From Candidatus Poribacteria bacterium (GTDB taxonomy: Bacteria; Poribacteria; WGA-4E; PCPOR2b), in NCBI GenBank assembly GCA_022826645.1, contig JAJDUM010000011.1, forward strand, positions 1-50,627: a stretch of DNA of 50,627 bases, given 5' to 3'. Below are positions 10,301 to 17,044 of this stretch, piece after piece. Each line of letters opens with the position of its first letter. Positions within the stretch are counted from its first letter, which is position 1. Under the pieces are notes generated by a model that was not told the origin of the DNA, did no database searches, and was given only the letters and a program-made list of their open reading frames with translations. A program made the translations under genes and the position numbers.

Positions 10301-10681
10301 CCCAATTAGTTGTGAGTAAACAGGCAGGCTAGGGCGTCCCACCTCCGTCGTGAAGGTTGCGCCTGCGAAAGAAATCTGAGTGAAGGTGTGTTCATTAATT
10401 TCTCGCGAGTTGAATCGCAGGGTCGGTGCCTCAAATTTGACGAGGAGACTATCCGTGTCTACTTGAACAATATGGAGCGGAGATTTGGCAGCGACAGTGG
10501 CGGCGGAAAGCCAGAAGATTAGGAGCGTGTAAAGTGTGAAACGGGCTGTCCCGCAAGTCCCGTTCCGAGGATTCCGCTCACGGAACGAGGATCCTCGATA
10601 AATCGGGACGTGAGACGTGGTGTGCAGATGAACCGCTGATACCGGATCCGGTTTTTGATTGCCCATTAATATAGATGTCAT
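4337..10681 (-). CDS. Giant gingipain-like C25 peptidase with C-terminal FlgD-like sorting domain
   Basis: The protein is over 2100 residues and exported. Numbering below counts from the longest frame, a TTG at 10735. A hydrophobic stretch near residues 70-87 looks like a signal sequence, preceded by an odd basic segment. The C25 peptidase domain spans roughly 670-1080, with catalytic His near 910 (YSGHGG) and Cys near 943 (TTTCLNG), both intact. Upstream is a propeptide-like beta region; downstream are Ig-like and beta-rich segments. The last ~90 residues form a FlgD/type-A sorting-like Ig domain ending in NGVYFYKV and IGRLAILR. The layout resembles PorU, the type IX secretion sortase. The start is uncertain: ATGs at 10681 and 10666 and the TTG at 10735 are all possible and none has a strong ribosome binding site. 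It follows the transglutaminase-like gene closely, so the two are probably one operon. Confidence 0.85.
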   Translation of the reverse strand: MTSILMGNQKPDPVSAVHLHTTSHVPIYRGSSFRERNPRNGTCGTARFTLYTLLIFWLSAATVAAKSPLHIVQVDTDSLLVKFEAPTLRFNSREINEHTFTQISFAGATFTTEVGRPSLPVYSQLIGIPIDASPYATVIDSRLEVRQTERIIPAQPSSLTNPQPTLIIDTNFYRRDRPYPAKLVEVKPIGLIRGQQIARLQIQPIQYNPAKSHLNIYHELLIRIDFNATPLSTQPHRNSNRFAAPPFVIEPSQAFEQLFQAKLLNYSQAKAWRRLPQSVPAAPAAQQTNTPSQRYKILISRAGMYQIKYSELRRVGATPEDIELKTLKMENRGHRVGLHVFDYNADGRFNRDDSIVFYGGAPIGDRFTDTNVYWLSWGGVGRSQVIVRDATPKTLNAPTPLAFKKIVHFEQDRKYDRLLDVKSEGADHYFWESLTGGGDDRFNQKDFSVQLPHIAPRGQVNRNAEIRIKFQGASRKRNARHQARILFNGAQLGGVAEWRQQAGPLVPRKIEMSRFSKPEDTNVLKIIAEDRNDTLAGAPDFYLDWFEIDYWHTFEAFEGVLEFNSETEPRIIGHVQYRVTNLRHRNVDVYQIHDGSMVAKLANGRIERKDGNFQLIIEDNLTSPTSYFVVERERYTRVDHIIPVKRSVITDPANQADYIIISHSNFINSIQPLAAFRRSQGLSVTIVDIEEVYDQFNHGIFNPLAIQKFLRHAYIHWRTPKPTYVLLVGDAHYDYKSAIVQLYREVLNRDYDLHPIYVPTFHGWAPASGETAMDHHFVTVSGDDPLPDMFIGRLPVQSPHELDAMVKKIIDYEAKHQPGLWQGRLMQVADNAANNVGDEIFERNSEQLIEEYIPVGYDTRKVYLRRIESPERANQAIISTIDEGVLVVEYSGHGGTQTWADEGILRIADAENLQNEHLPFIITTTCLNGQFDQPLRFGQRSLSEQFLMGSAGAIGVLSATRLTFATVNAAFDRNLFTSIFTVKPSTLGAIVADAKTQFMMVAPQLWIPTATQYTLFGDPATRLAVPELKIQVELENVAVDPSKELIIRHNTVGQYQPSPTTGTAAFRKATDFSTGTMSALALFANDLDDNLLNDLQQQKNGIQVWQGDFGAIRIPVPENVAPGRGIVRLLALDDQRTAVGGAEFWTYQPAILEIREDLDPHINTLNLSALIADNEGPTGLKLIKAAWSDSGESKEHTVEMIPHPAPPTPAVNGGRWYKLQTAIPLPKGGQTIQYQIVVTDRTNHTVRTEKKSLKVPEGANIAIASAAIAPLRYAFSKDKQAHTLTAKLVNDGGKKIDTAIEVWFADGDLDRNGDSQIDPEADILGRVSVRADTWHSGETHLQETKATLILPEPLATGFHRIYVFADPESPGDDHEDGVIGQLDEPRSFDNKGSGSFVVNEFTLKADEELTAFSLDRIFEVAFPMGAVFNPKTTLSVNTIEPPISSQPDLRFVPLPRRPTSQIGAYQIELYSDTERLIKPASLKFRLAMDALKDYLHANQGLNPGADEFNPALQSDLAIHQWKPSINAWKRLPSEVLRDHTGNLVSENFVTSTQAENTSTQKLHPSYIRVNPSLTPSGRWAILFLDPNRYRVLLQRKGNREIEELDQTGHIGQTLRSGEFGIELEIPRLGGTDALDRNLAFEFGDVLTFETDINPNGSTGVSGLWNTNRGRGSAHVDIRTKDQIAGKDGQPDLGDWLILFRDGEHFELRNARNKLALDTAGNPAVGQINQPLILDNLGIEVRVSSSTDWGFKAANNSPFEFGDKFKFSKTTVGIVTTKTRAPSTYALMRSSDQEPPKVQLWIDGEALTPGSTISPRPQISLLLTDENGVDMDSFSLGMSKDGGTFETIKNLDIRGKQVTSTSIRYKATLFIGHYRFRVKVNDLAGNTFGGEDGFRDFNFSVAEQPDLESPTVEILLNNDMLMDGIVIREQPKFEILIADDSGINPTTVQFAFGLTSDSLFPLSEDYYEFQFDVTQPTQAWIAFEPNLPNDEYQLQVLATDTSENTLESQIYRFYLEEPVSITHLLNVPNPIRTNTVFTYNLAQAPDQVTVKIYTVSGRLIRTIEDASARRGYNETDWDARDENSERLANGVYFYKVIVETDGRKIEKIGRLAILR
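10540..10625. repeat. Hairpin-forming dispersed repeat inside the C25 gene 5' end
   Basis: This stretch contains GTTCCG/CGGAAC and CCTCGA-type inverted repeats and the element ATAAATCGGGACGTGA. Related CCCGAT/ATCGGG hairpins occur at 19165-19200 and 48860-48875. Here the element is read through in frame and encodes the basic, Arg/Asn/Gly-rich segment before the signal sequence of the C25 protein. It may therefore be a repeat that landed at the start of the gene. Confidence 0.45.
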
Positions 10682-10712
10682 GCTTTTCGGTTGGGAAATA
10701 TATCCCCATACT

Positions 10713-12227
10713 TCACTCAAGGATCTCAATCTCAAGCTGATTCAGGGTCCGCATCACCCCTTCGCCGAATTCCAGCATGGAGTTGGACTCAAACTCGCTG
10801 CCGGCAAGTTGAATATGATTTGCATCTGCTTGGATTTGACCGAGCGTTGGCTCCATTGCTACCCACTCACCTACATATACTTCGGGCCAAAAATGGTAGT
10901 AGAAAGCATCGCCTTGAAATACAAGCCCTGCACAAACCCGTGCAGGGATACCGACGGAGCGTGCCATTCCAATCAGTAGGACTGTATGTTCTGTACAATC
11001 TCCTTCCAGCGATTCTAATGTTTGTAATGCCGATCCGAATCCAACCTTTAGGTTCTTGTCATGGATATTTTCGTACACCCATCTGCACAGCTTCTGTGCG
11101 GATTTCCAAGCATTAGGCTCTCCATCAAGTACCTCGACAGCTTTCGCCCGAACTGTTGGGTGTTCCGCTTGGATATACACAGATGATTTCAAGAATTGTG
11201 CAGGTTCCTCATCGTGTTGGTCTTGTATGGGCGGGTTCGGCGTTTCTGCTCGATCTATCACAGGGACATTGACCTCAAGTATTCCGTGGCGCGGGTCGCT
11301 ATCAATCTTCAGCTTCTGGCGGCTATCTATTATTATTGCCTTTTCCAATTCTCCCTCAGTCAACCGCAGCCGTGCCTTGAGACGGCGCGCACCGGGTGTT
11401 GGCTGTTCTCCTTGGGCGAAGATTTTTGTGTTTAGGATAACATCCACCTCTCCCGATTCGCCGAGTGCTGTTTTCATATCGGTCTTTGCTAGGACCATCT
11501 TGAGTCCCATCAGTCCGACTTCCATCCGATATATTGTGCCGTTGTGTCCCAACCACTGTTTTGTCGTAAGCCCTCCCATGATGTCCGTCGTGTAATCGAT
11601 GATGTAGACCGGCTCTATCTTGCCGTCAAATTCAAGTTGATCTTCTTGCAGGACTTTGATGTCCGTTTTTACGGGTTTCATGAGGTCCAGATTGAATACG
11701 CGCAGCGTATACGCATCGCCGACTTTGATGCTGCGTCGCAGCAGAAAATAACCGATCATCTGTTCAAAAATTGTGTCGGTTGGAATCGAAATTTGACTCT
11801 GAGTCGTTTTTCCTGCGAGGCTTGTTTCGAGGTAAGCAACACCATCTTTGATACGCCCTTCAACCTGTTTTTCTTGGCCTGTCTCATTGGAGGTAGAAAT
11901 AAAATAGCGAGGAACGAGATCCATACCGACATACGAGATCCGGGTTGTTGTGAGTCTTAATCCGGTACTAGTACGCTTGAGGTCCATCACCATGTCAGCG
12001 CGCACTCGGAGAGCCTCCTCGTCTTCATATCTTGATTTTTCCGTATAGAGATGGGCATACCCGATTTTCGTGCCCATCAGTGTTAAATTTAACCAATCAT
12101 CTTGAGGCAACTGCATCATTTTCTCAATCTCCGCCGGATCAACTTTTACCCATTTCCCTACGGCGCTTCCCATCGAAATCAGAAGCAAACAACAGGCGAA
12201 AAGAATCTGTTGTTGCATAAGGGACAT
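10713..12227 (-). CDS. Secreted transglutaminase-like cysteine protein
   Basis: This 504-residue protein starts with a signal peptide (residues about 6-24, ending SMGSAVG). The C-terminal third is a transglutaminase-core domain. The catalytic Cys lies in LEGDCTEHTVLL and the His in YYHFWPEVYVG. The third position of the triad, usually Asp in WVPVDPTLGQ-like sequences, is Glu here (WVAMEPTLGQ). The N-terminal two thirds are beta-rich and otherwise unrecognised. The start ATG at 12227 follows a GGAGAGG site. It lies just upstream of the C25 gene on the same strand. Family members act as cysteine peptidases or cross-linkers in the envelope; the substrate is unknown. Confidence 0.8.
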   Translation of the reverse strand: MSLMQQQILFACCLLLISMGSAVGKWVKVDPAEIEKMMQLPQDDWLNLTLMGTKIGYAHLYTEKSRYEDEEALRVRADMVMDLKRTSTGLRLTTTRISYVGMDLVPRYFISTSNETGQEKQVEGRIKDGVAYLETSLAGKTTQSQISIPTDTIFEQMIGYFLLRRSIKVGDAYTLRVFNLDLMKPVKTDIKVLQEDQLEFDGKIEPVYIIDYTTDIMGGLTTKQWLGHNGTIYRMEVGLMGLKMVLAKTDMKTALGESGEVDVILNTKIFAQGEQPTPGARRLKARLRLTEGELEKAIIIDSRQKLKIDSDPRHGILEVNVPVIDRAETPNPPIQDQHDEEPAQFLKSSVYIQAEHPTVRAKAVEVLDGEPNAWKSAQKLCRWVYENIHDKNLKVGFGSALQTLESLEGDCTEHTVLLIGMARSVGIPARVCAGLVFQGDAFYYHFWPEVYVGEWVAMEPTLGQIQADANHIQLAGSEFESNSMLEFGEGVMRTLNQLEIEILE

Positions 12228-12353
12228 TTCCTCTCCAATTCATTGTGTGTCATCGTCTTCTCTCTTTCTCGTTATGATAGCATAGGTTAAGGCAGCGGGC
12301 AATCGAAAATCGCTTGTCAAGCGAGTCCTGGGAAGGTTTCTGCCACACGACTC

Positions 12354-12383
12354 TTGACACCAATAATTCAAAGATGGTATTAT
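12354..12383 (+). promoter_or_regulatory. Sigma70-type promoter for the isomerase-like gene
   Basis: TTGACA at 12354-12359 and TATTAT at 12378-12383 are separated by 18 bases. Transcription would start near 12390, about 55 bases ahead of the ATG at 12445. Confidence 0.6.
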
Positions 12384-12444
12384 ATCGCAACTGTTTTAGA
12401 AGTAATCCCTTCCGATTATGAATGAACCCCTGCAGGAGAGGAAT

Positions 12445-13209
12445 ATGAAAGTTGGCATCCGAGATGGTATGTTAGATTTACCGTTTGAAGAGGTATTCGG
12501 CAAAGCGAAAGAGATTGGTTTTGACGGCGTGGAAATATGTATCGGTGCCGATTATCGTGAGCACCCACTTTGGACTGAGTCCGGTGTAGACGACATCAGA
12601 GCGTTATCCGAGGCGGCTGGTATTGAAACGCCGGCTCTCTCTCCGGGTGGTTTCACTGCCTATACGTTCGCCCATCCAGATGACGCAACGCGCGCCGAAG
12701 GGATCGCAATGTTGGACCACCTCTCGTCGGTCTGTCCGAAACTTGGAGCGAGGGTTATTCTTGTGCCATTTTTCGGTGACGGCAAGATCGAAACGGAACA
12801 TATAACGTCAGCACGTTTCATTGACGGGGTAAAGGCTGCGGCGGCGACTGCGGAACAACATAACGTCCGCCTCGCTTTAGAATCGACCTTAACCGCAGAC
12901 GGACATCAACAGATCCTCGATCAGGTTGACTCCCCGGCGGTTGGTGTTTATTACGATATGGGCAATGCCACAGGATTTGGATATGACGCTGCCGAAGAGA
13001 TCCGTCAGCTCGGAAGTGCTATCGCGCAGATGCACATCAAAGACACTTCCGGCAGTCACGCCGGCGAGGGCGGTGTCGATTTTCCTGCGGTTATCGAAGC
13101 CACTCACGCAATTGGCTATGACGGCTGGTATGTCCTCGAAACGCCAGCAGACGATGATCCGATAGCCTCAGCGATAAAGAATCTGAATTTCGTCCGAGAG
13201 AACTACTAA
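12445..13209 (+). CDS. Sugar phosphate isomerase/epimerase (xylose isomerase-like TIM barrel)
   Basis: This 254-residue protein belongs to the AP-endonuclease-2/xylose-isomerase-like TIM barrel family, which isomerises or epimerises sugars and inositols using a divalent metal. Typical pieces are FDGVEICIG near the start, the metal-site strands LALEST and YYDMGNA, then MHIKDT and the C-terminal GYDGWYVLE. I chose the ATG at 12445 because GGAGAGG sits just upstream; an in-frame ATG at 12418 has no such site. A good promoter lies at 12354-12383. The substrate cannot be told, and the neighbours do not help. Confidence 0.85.
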   Translation: MKVGIRDGMLDLPFEEVFGKAKEIGFDGVEICIGADYREHPLWTESGVDDIRALSEAAGIETPALSPGGFTAYTFAHPDDATRAEGIAMLDHLSSVCPKLGARVILVPFFGDGKIETEHITSARFIDGVKAAAATAEQHNVRLALESTLTADGHQQILDQVDSPAVGVYYDMGNATGFGYDAAEEIRQLGSAIAQMHIKDTSGSHAGEGGVDFPAVIEATHAIGYDGWYVLETPADDDPIASAIKNLNFVRENY

Positions 13210-13232
13210 GATTTCCACCCAATGAGGAAGAT

Positions 13233-14054
13233 ATGAGTGTGAGTAGCACAAGGCTCATTGACCCACAGGACCCACAGTTGGAAGCCCAGAAACTGCTAAG
13301 GATGCCAACGCCGGCGGCTGAAGCACTGTTTCAGGGATACACAGTAGACCAGCAGCTGGAAGTCATCTCATCTACCCGTGACGCGAAGGCGCGCGAGGAG
13401 TTGTATTATCTCGTCCCGGACTGTACCGAGTTAATCCAGATGAGCGCCATGGAAGATGTGCTGCAGATCTTGGATGCCAGGCTTGGTACGGGGACAGCGT
13501 CTGCTTTGTTGCCGTGTCTGTCGCCCGATCAATTTGAAGAGATGATGGATTTTGTTTTGTGGCGCAGCGGCAAGCTCGATGAAAAGACGCTCGATTTATG
13601 GCTGTTTGAACTGTCGGAGTGTGAGGTGGATGAACTTGGAGATTTGCTCTCCGAGATTGATGTTGGGATTATCGGCAGTCTATTGAGTGGACGCGTCGAG
13701 ATGGACGAGGAATTCAAAGCACTATTTATTGAGGAGGGATTGGTCGATCCGTCAACGCCGGGTATCGGCTACGCAGATGAGCGGGCGAGGGCAGTTATGG
13801 ACGCCATTTGGGAAGCGGATGCCGACCTATTCGTTCGTGTGCTGTATGAACTCTTTGGACTAGATCGGGAAGATGAGTTAGGCGAGGAGTTGTGGGGGTC
13901 GCTTGAACGCGCGAAGGAGGAACAGGAAGAACGAGTCAAGAAGCGCGATAAGGCAGCTGGCCTTGACATCACCGAAACGGAGATTCTCGAAAAAGTAGAC
14001 CTCGATCAACTTAACTTGGAGGACAAGGAGGCGTCTGAAGTTGACGAGGAATGA
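13233..14054 (+). CDS. DUF6178-like protein
   Basis: This 273-residue, acidic, all-helical protein has repeated short helices such as SPDQFEEMMDFVLWRSGKLD. I associate that pattern with the uncharacterised DUF6178 family, from memory. It has no signal peptide, membrane segment or obvious catalytic motif. The C-terminus is strongly charged. The ATG at 13233 follows GAGGAAG. The next gene begins inside its last codons, so translation of the two is probably coupled. No function is assigned. Confidence 0.65.
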   Translation: MSVSSTRLIDPQDPQLEAQKLLRMPTPAAEALFQGYTVDQQLEVISSTRDAKAREELYYLVPDCTELIQMSAMEDVLQILDARLGTGTASALLPCLSPDQFEEMMDFVLWRSGKLDEKTLDLWLFELSECEVDELGDLLSEIDVGIIGSLLSGRVEMDEEFKALFIEEGLVDPSTPGIGYADERARAVMDAIWEADADLFVRVLYELFGLDREDELGEELWGSLERAKEEQEERVKKRDKAAGLDITETEILEKVDLDQLNLEDKEASEVDEE

Positions 14055-14979
14055 GAAGATATTTGATGCTGACGCGCTGGCCCATTACGATAGTCGATTG
14101 TTTCTCGTCCAAACGCTTGAACACGGACAAAAGACGGGTCGGATTTCACCTGCACATCAGGACAAAATTCACCACGATATTGCCTCCCTCGCTCAAAAGT
14201 TGATTGAGATCAAAGTAGAAGATCTTTCCTCTCGCGCGGAGATTCGGGGGCAGATTCAAGAAGCGTTTACCCTGACAAGTTTGGGGTTGGAATATGGTTG
14301 CGACGGTGTTCTCGACAAATCGATTCGCCTACTGAACAGCAACCGACTGATTAAATTCTATCAAATCGGTAATACGCTCGTTGATAAGTTGATAGAACGC
14401 TCCCAGAATACCCTTGAAAAAGCGGTCCTTACCTCCCCAGCAGTGCACACTCTTGAGCCAGAAATGATTCCCGCGTATAATGAGTGGGAACGTGACTTTC
14501 TGGAGTTGGTTGTTGAGCGAAAGCTGGCAATTGACGCCCCACAGCTTTCACTTTCTCAGCTATCCGCTAACCCCCGGTCCTTGATGAGTCTTGCCGACAT
14601 AAGCATTGTCAATCAACAGATAGACTATATCGACCACCGATTTAGCTACCTCCAAACATTACCACCAGAAGAAATCTTCTCCGTTGATTATCCGCCGGAT
14701 ACCGATTCCGATACCGTCCGCCAAATTACGACTGCGCTGATGGTGAATTTGGTTCTCTATCGCGAGGTCGATTTTCATCTTGATGAGGAAGATCTGGACA
14801 ATTTTTGCAATATCGCTTATGATATAGAGGGGTGTGTCATCAAAAAGACATCCGAAGACCTGTTGCTTGGTTGGATTCGGGGCTATATGGATGTAGCAGG
14901 TCAACCGGAGGAGGTCAAAAGATACGCAGTTGAATACTGGAAATATTGCTTGTCTGCTTTTAGGGAATTGATCAATTGA
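14041..14979 (+). CDS. Uncharacterised helical protein, partner of the DUF6178-like gene
   Basis: I do not recognise this 312-residue protein. It is predicted mostly helical and soluble, with no signal peptide or clear motif. It starts at a TTG at 14041 with AAGGAGG nine bases upstream, and overlaps the preceding DUF6178-like gene by 14 bases. Tight overlap with a shared reading direction suggests the two proteins work together, possibly as a complex. DUF6178 proteins in other genomes are longer, so this gene may encode the second half of a split version; that is speculation. Confidence 0.7.
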   Translation: MTRNEKIFDADALAHYDSRLFLVQTLEHGQKTGRISPAHQDKIHHDIASLAQKLIEIKVEDLSSRAEIRGQIQEAFTLTSLGLEYGCDGVLDKSIRLLNSNRLIKFYQIGNTLVDKLIERSQNTLEKAVLTSPAVHTLEPEMIPAYNEWERDFLELVVERKLAIDAPQLSLSQLSANPRSLMSLADISIVNQQIDYIDHRFSYLQTLPPEEIFSVDYPPDTDSDTVRQITTALMVNLVLYREVDFHLDEEDLDNFCNIAYDIEGCVIKKTSEDLLLGWIRGYMDVAGQPEEVKRYAVEYWKYCLSAFRELIN

Positions 14980-15021
14980 TGGCTCTGCTCAATTTTAGCC
15001 ATCGGTAGGAAACGTAGAGGA

Positions 15022-15537
15022 ATGCAAACACTGGAGGTAAGAGAAGAATACATTAGAAAAGCAGTTTGGGATGGGATGTTGGGGACTGATTTCAATAAGC
15101 GATATTGGGATCATCTGATCCGGCGTTACTCTAAACGGGATAAATATACAAAAATATTCCTAGCAACGATGTCCTCATCAACAGTAGCGAGTTGGGGGAT
15201 CTGGAATGAGATTAATATTTCAGGGACAGATATCTCTTTATGGAAAGGTCTCTCTGCCATTTCAGCTGTCACTGCAATCGCCCTTCCGATATTGGATTGG
15301 CCAAAAACAATAAGCAGAATGTCGGATTTAGGGGGAAAGTGGTCACGAATTGAATATGAATATGAAAATCTGTGGCTTAAATTGCAAGATGACACTTCTA
15401 TAAATGGACTTGAAGATGAGTACATGCGCATCAGAGGGGAAGTAGCTGGATTAGATGATACAGGGCTCCCAGAGGATGTAAAATTAAAACAGCAGTGCCG
15501 TAATGAAGTCTTAGAATCGAGAGGATTAACTAATTGA
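15022..15537 (+). CDS. Two-TM protein, SLATT-like architecture
   Basis: This 171-residue protein has a short charged N-terminal region, two transmembrane helices (about residues 47-63 and 74-92) and a C-terminal helical cytoplasmic tail. That layout resembles SLATT-type two-TM proteins, which are predicted pore-forming effectors in nucleotide-signalling defence systems. The similarity is architectural only; I see no decisive motif. It is followed 27 bp later by a very small proline-rich gene, and the pair is AT-richer than its neighbours. No nucleotidyltransferase or other sensor gene is adjacent. The AGAGGA site is very close to the ATG, so the start is moderately certain. Confidence 0.65.
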   Translation: MQTLEVREEYIRKAVWDGMLGTDFNKRYWDHLIRRYSKRDKYTKIFLATMSSSTVASWGIWNEINISGTDISLWKGLSAISAVTAIALPILDWPKTISRMSDLGGKWSRIEYEYENLWLKLQDDTSINGLEDEYMRIRGEVAGLDDTGLPEDVKLKQQCRNEVLESRGLTN

Positions 15538-15564
15538 GTCTCCTTGAAAAGGGGGTAAATAATA

Positions 15565-15753
15565 ATGTCTAGGAGTAAGAGAGAACCCAAAAGTAAAGCT
15601 CTAAATAAAGACACTCTTATAGAGGTGAAGCCTTTGGAACCATGGCCCGATCCGCATCCTAAAGGAAAACCAGCCCCGCAGCCTACCCAAAAACCTAGTG
15701 AAGGGACTCCTGGTTCCAAACGAAATCCTAAGCAACCTTCAAAGAAGAATTGA
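15565..15753 (+). CDS. Small basic proline-rich protein
   Basis: This 62-residue protein is rich in Lys, Pro and Ser, with PWPDPHPKGKPAPQP in the middle, and is probably disordered. It has a good AAGGGGG site ahead of the ATG at 15565. It lies 27 bp after the two-TM gene on the same strand and is likely cotranscribed. The tail resembles flexible linkers or charged partners of membrane proteins. Its function is unknown. Confidence 0.55.
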   Translation: MSRSKREPKSKALNKDTLIEVKPLEPWPDPHPKGKPAPQPTQKPSEGTPGSKRNPKQPSKKN

Positions 15754-15882
15754 GGCAGCAATCCACACGAAATGCTGAAGCTACACCTATGGCGCTACAT
15801 AGCAAATGGCGTAGCGTAACTTAAACGATGTTACCTTAATTTTACCGTAACACCAACAATTCTATATCTACTGGAGTGAGTA

Positions 15883-16779
15883 ATGTCACAAAACGTTATC
15901 ACAGAAACAAATCTAACGAACGTTGCGCTTGCCAACAGAGGCAAAGTCCGAGATCTCTATGACCTCGGCGATGAATTATTAATTATCTCAACGGACCGGA
16001 TTTCGGCGTTTGATGTCGTACTGCCGAATGGGATTCCGCACAAAGGACAGATCCTGACGGGACTCTCCGAGTTCTGGTTCGATTACACAAAATCAATCGT
16101 CGATAATCACATTATCAGCACTGATGTTTCGCAGTTTCCTGATGTGCTGCAAGCCGATGCAGAAGTGCTTGAAGGGCGGTCAATGTTTGTCCGGAAAGCG
16201 AATCGAATCGATATTGAATGTGTCGTGCGGGGCTACATCGCGGGATCCGCGTGGTCGGAGTATAAAGCGGATGGAACTGTGTGTGGGGAAAAGCTGCCGG
16301 CAGGACTAACGGAATCGGAGCGGTTGCCAGAACTCATCTTCACCCCTTCCACGAAGGCGGAGCAGGGTGAACATGATGAGAACATCTCAATTGCAGAGAT
16401 GGTGGAGGTGATTGGAAAGGAGTTGTCAGAAAAGATTATCCAGACCAGTTTTGCACTGTTTGAGGCTGCGAGCGAACACGCCGAAAAGTCCGGAATCATC
16501 CTCTGTGACACCAAGTTCGAGTTCGGACAGATTGACGGTCAACTGATTCTCATTGATGAGGTTTTCACCCCTGACTCCTCTCGATTTTGGCCCAAAGACG
16601 AATATAAACCCGGCGGCTCTCCACCCAGTTTTGACAAACAGTATGTCCGCGATTATCTGAGTGATGTAGGATGGAACAAGGAGCCACCAGCTCCTGAGCT
16701 GCCGGCGGACGTCATCAATCAAACCAGCGAAAAATATCTGGAGGCGTATCGCCTGATCGTTGGTCGGGAGTTATTGTAA
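15883..16779 (+). CDS. purC: Phosphoribosylaminoimidazole-succinocarboxamide synthase
   Basis: PurC joins CAIR and aspartate with ATP to give SAICAR in purine synthesis. The 298-residue length fits the longer form of the family. Recognisable stretches are RGKVRDLYDLGD and STDRISAFDVVLPNGIP near the N-terminus, RGYIAGSAWSEY, then FTPSTKAEQGEHDENIS, and the C-terminal LIDEVFTPDSSRFWP with DKQYVRDYL. A GGAGTGAG site precedes the ATG at 15883. It stands alone among accessory genes, with no other pur genes nearby. Confidence 0.96.
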   Translation: MSQNVITETNLTNVALANRGKVRDLYDLGDELLIISTDRISAFDVVLPNGIPHKGQILTGLSEFWFDYTKSIVDNHIISTDVSQFPDVLQADAEVLEGRSMFVRKANRIDIECVVRGYIAGSAWSEYKADGTVCGEKLPAGLTESERLPELIFTPSTKAEQGEHDENISIAEMVEVIGKELSEKIIQTSFALFEAASEHAEKSGIILCDTKFEFGQIDGQLILIDEVFTPDSSRFWPKDEYKPGGSPPSFDKQYVRDYLSDVGWNKEPPAPELPADVINQTSEKYLEAYRLIVGRELL

Positions 16780-16834
16780 AGGACAACGCGAGCTACTATT
16801 CTTGATGAACCCAAGGATTGGAGAGGAATCAGCA

Positions 16835-17044
16835 ATGGCTGAAGAGCAGAGGATAGGTGATTATCCTGCGACAATAACTCCTATTGGCTATGTTGACGTG
16901 GGTGAAGAAATGTGGAATATCGCTGATCTATTGGGTTACATACGTAAAACGCGGTATTTATCGCCTAAAAGCAGATTGTTCGATGACAACAATAAAAACA
17001 GACCTTTATCTTGGGGATTGTTTAGAGATTCTCACCAATTTTGA
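16835..17044 (+). CDS. Possible small or truncated protein ahead of the methyltransferase
   Basis: A 69-codon frame begins at the ATG at 16835 with an excellent GGAGAGG site. Its first ~45 residues (from MAEEQRIGDYPA) look protein-like, while the last part overlaps the methyltransferase start by about 60 bases and reads like chance sequence. It may be the start of a host gene interrupted by the restriction-modification genes, or a leader frame coupled to methyltransferase translation. I do not recognise it. Confidence 0.35.
   Translation: MAEEQRIGDYPATITPIGYVDVGEEMWNIADLLGYIRKTRYLSPKSRLFDDNNKNRPLSWGLFRDSHQF

Noticed and set aside
15126..15761. 211-codon minus-strand frame opposite the two-TM gene
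   Set aside because: The plus-strand genes have better starts, TM topology and ribosome binding sites. The antisense frame is a shadow.
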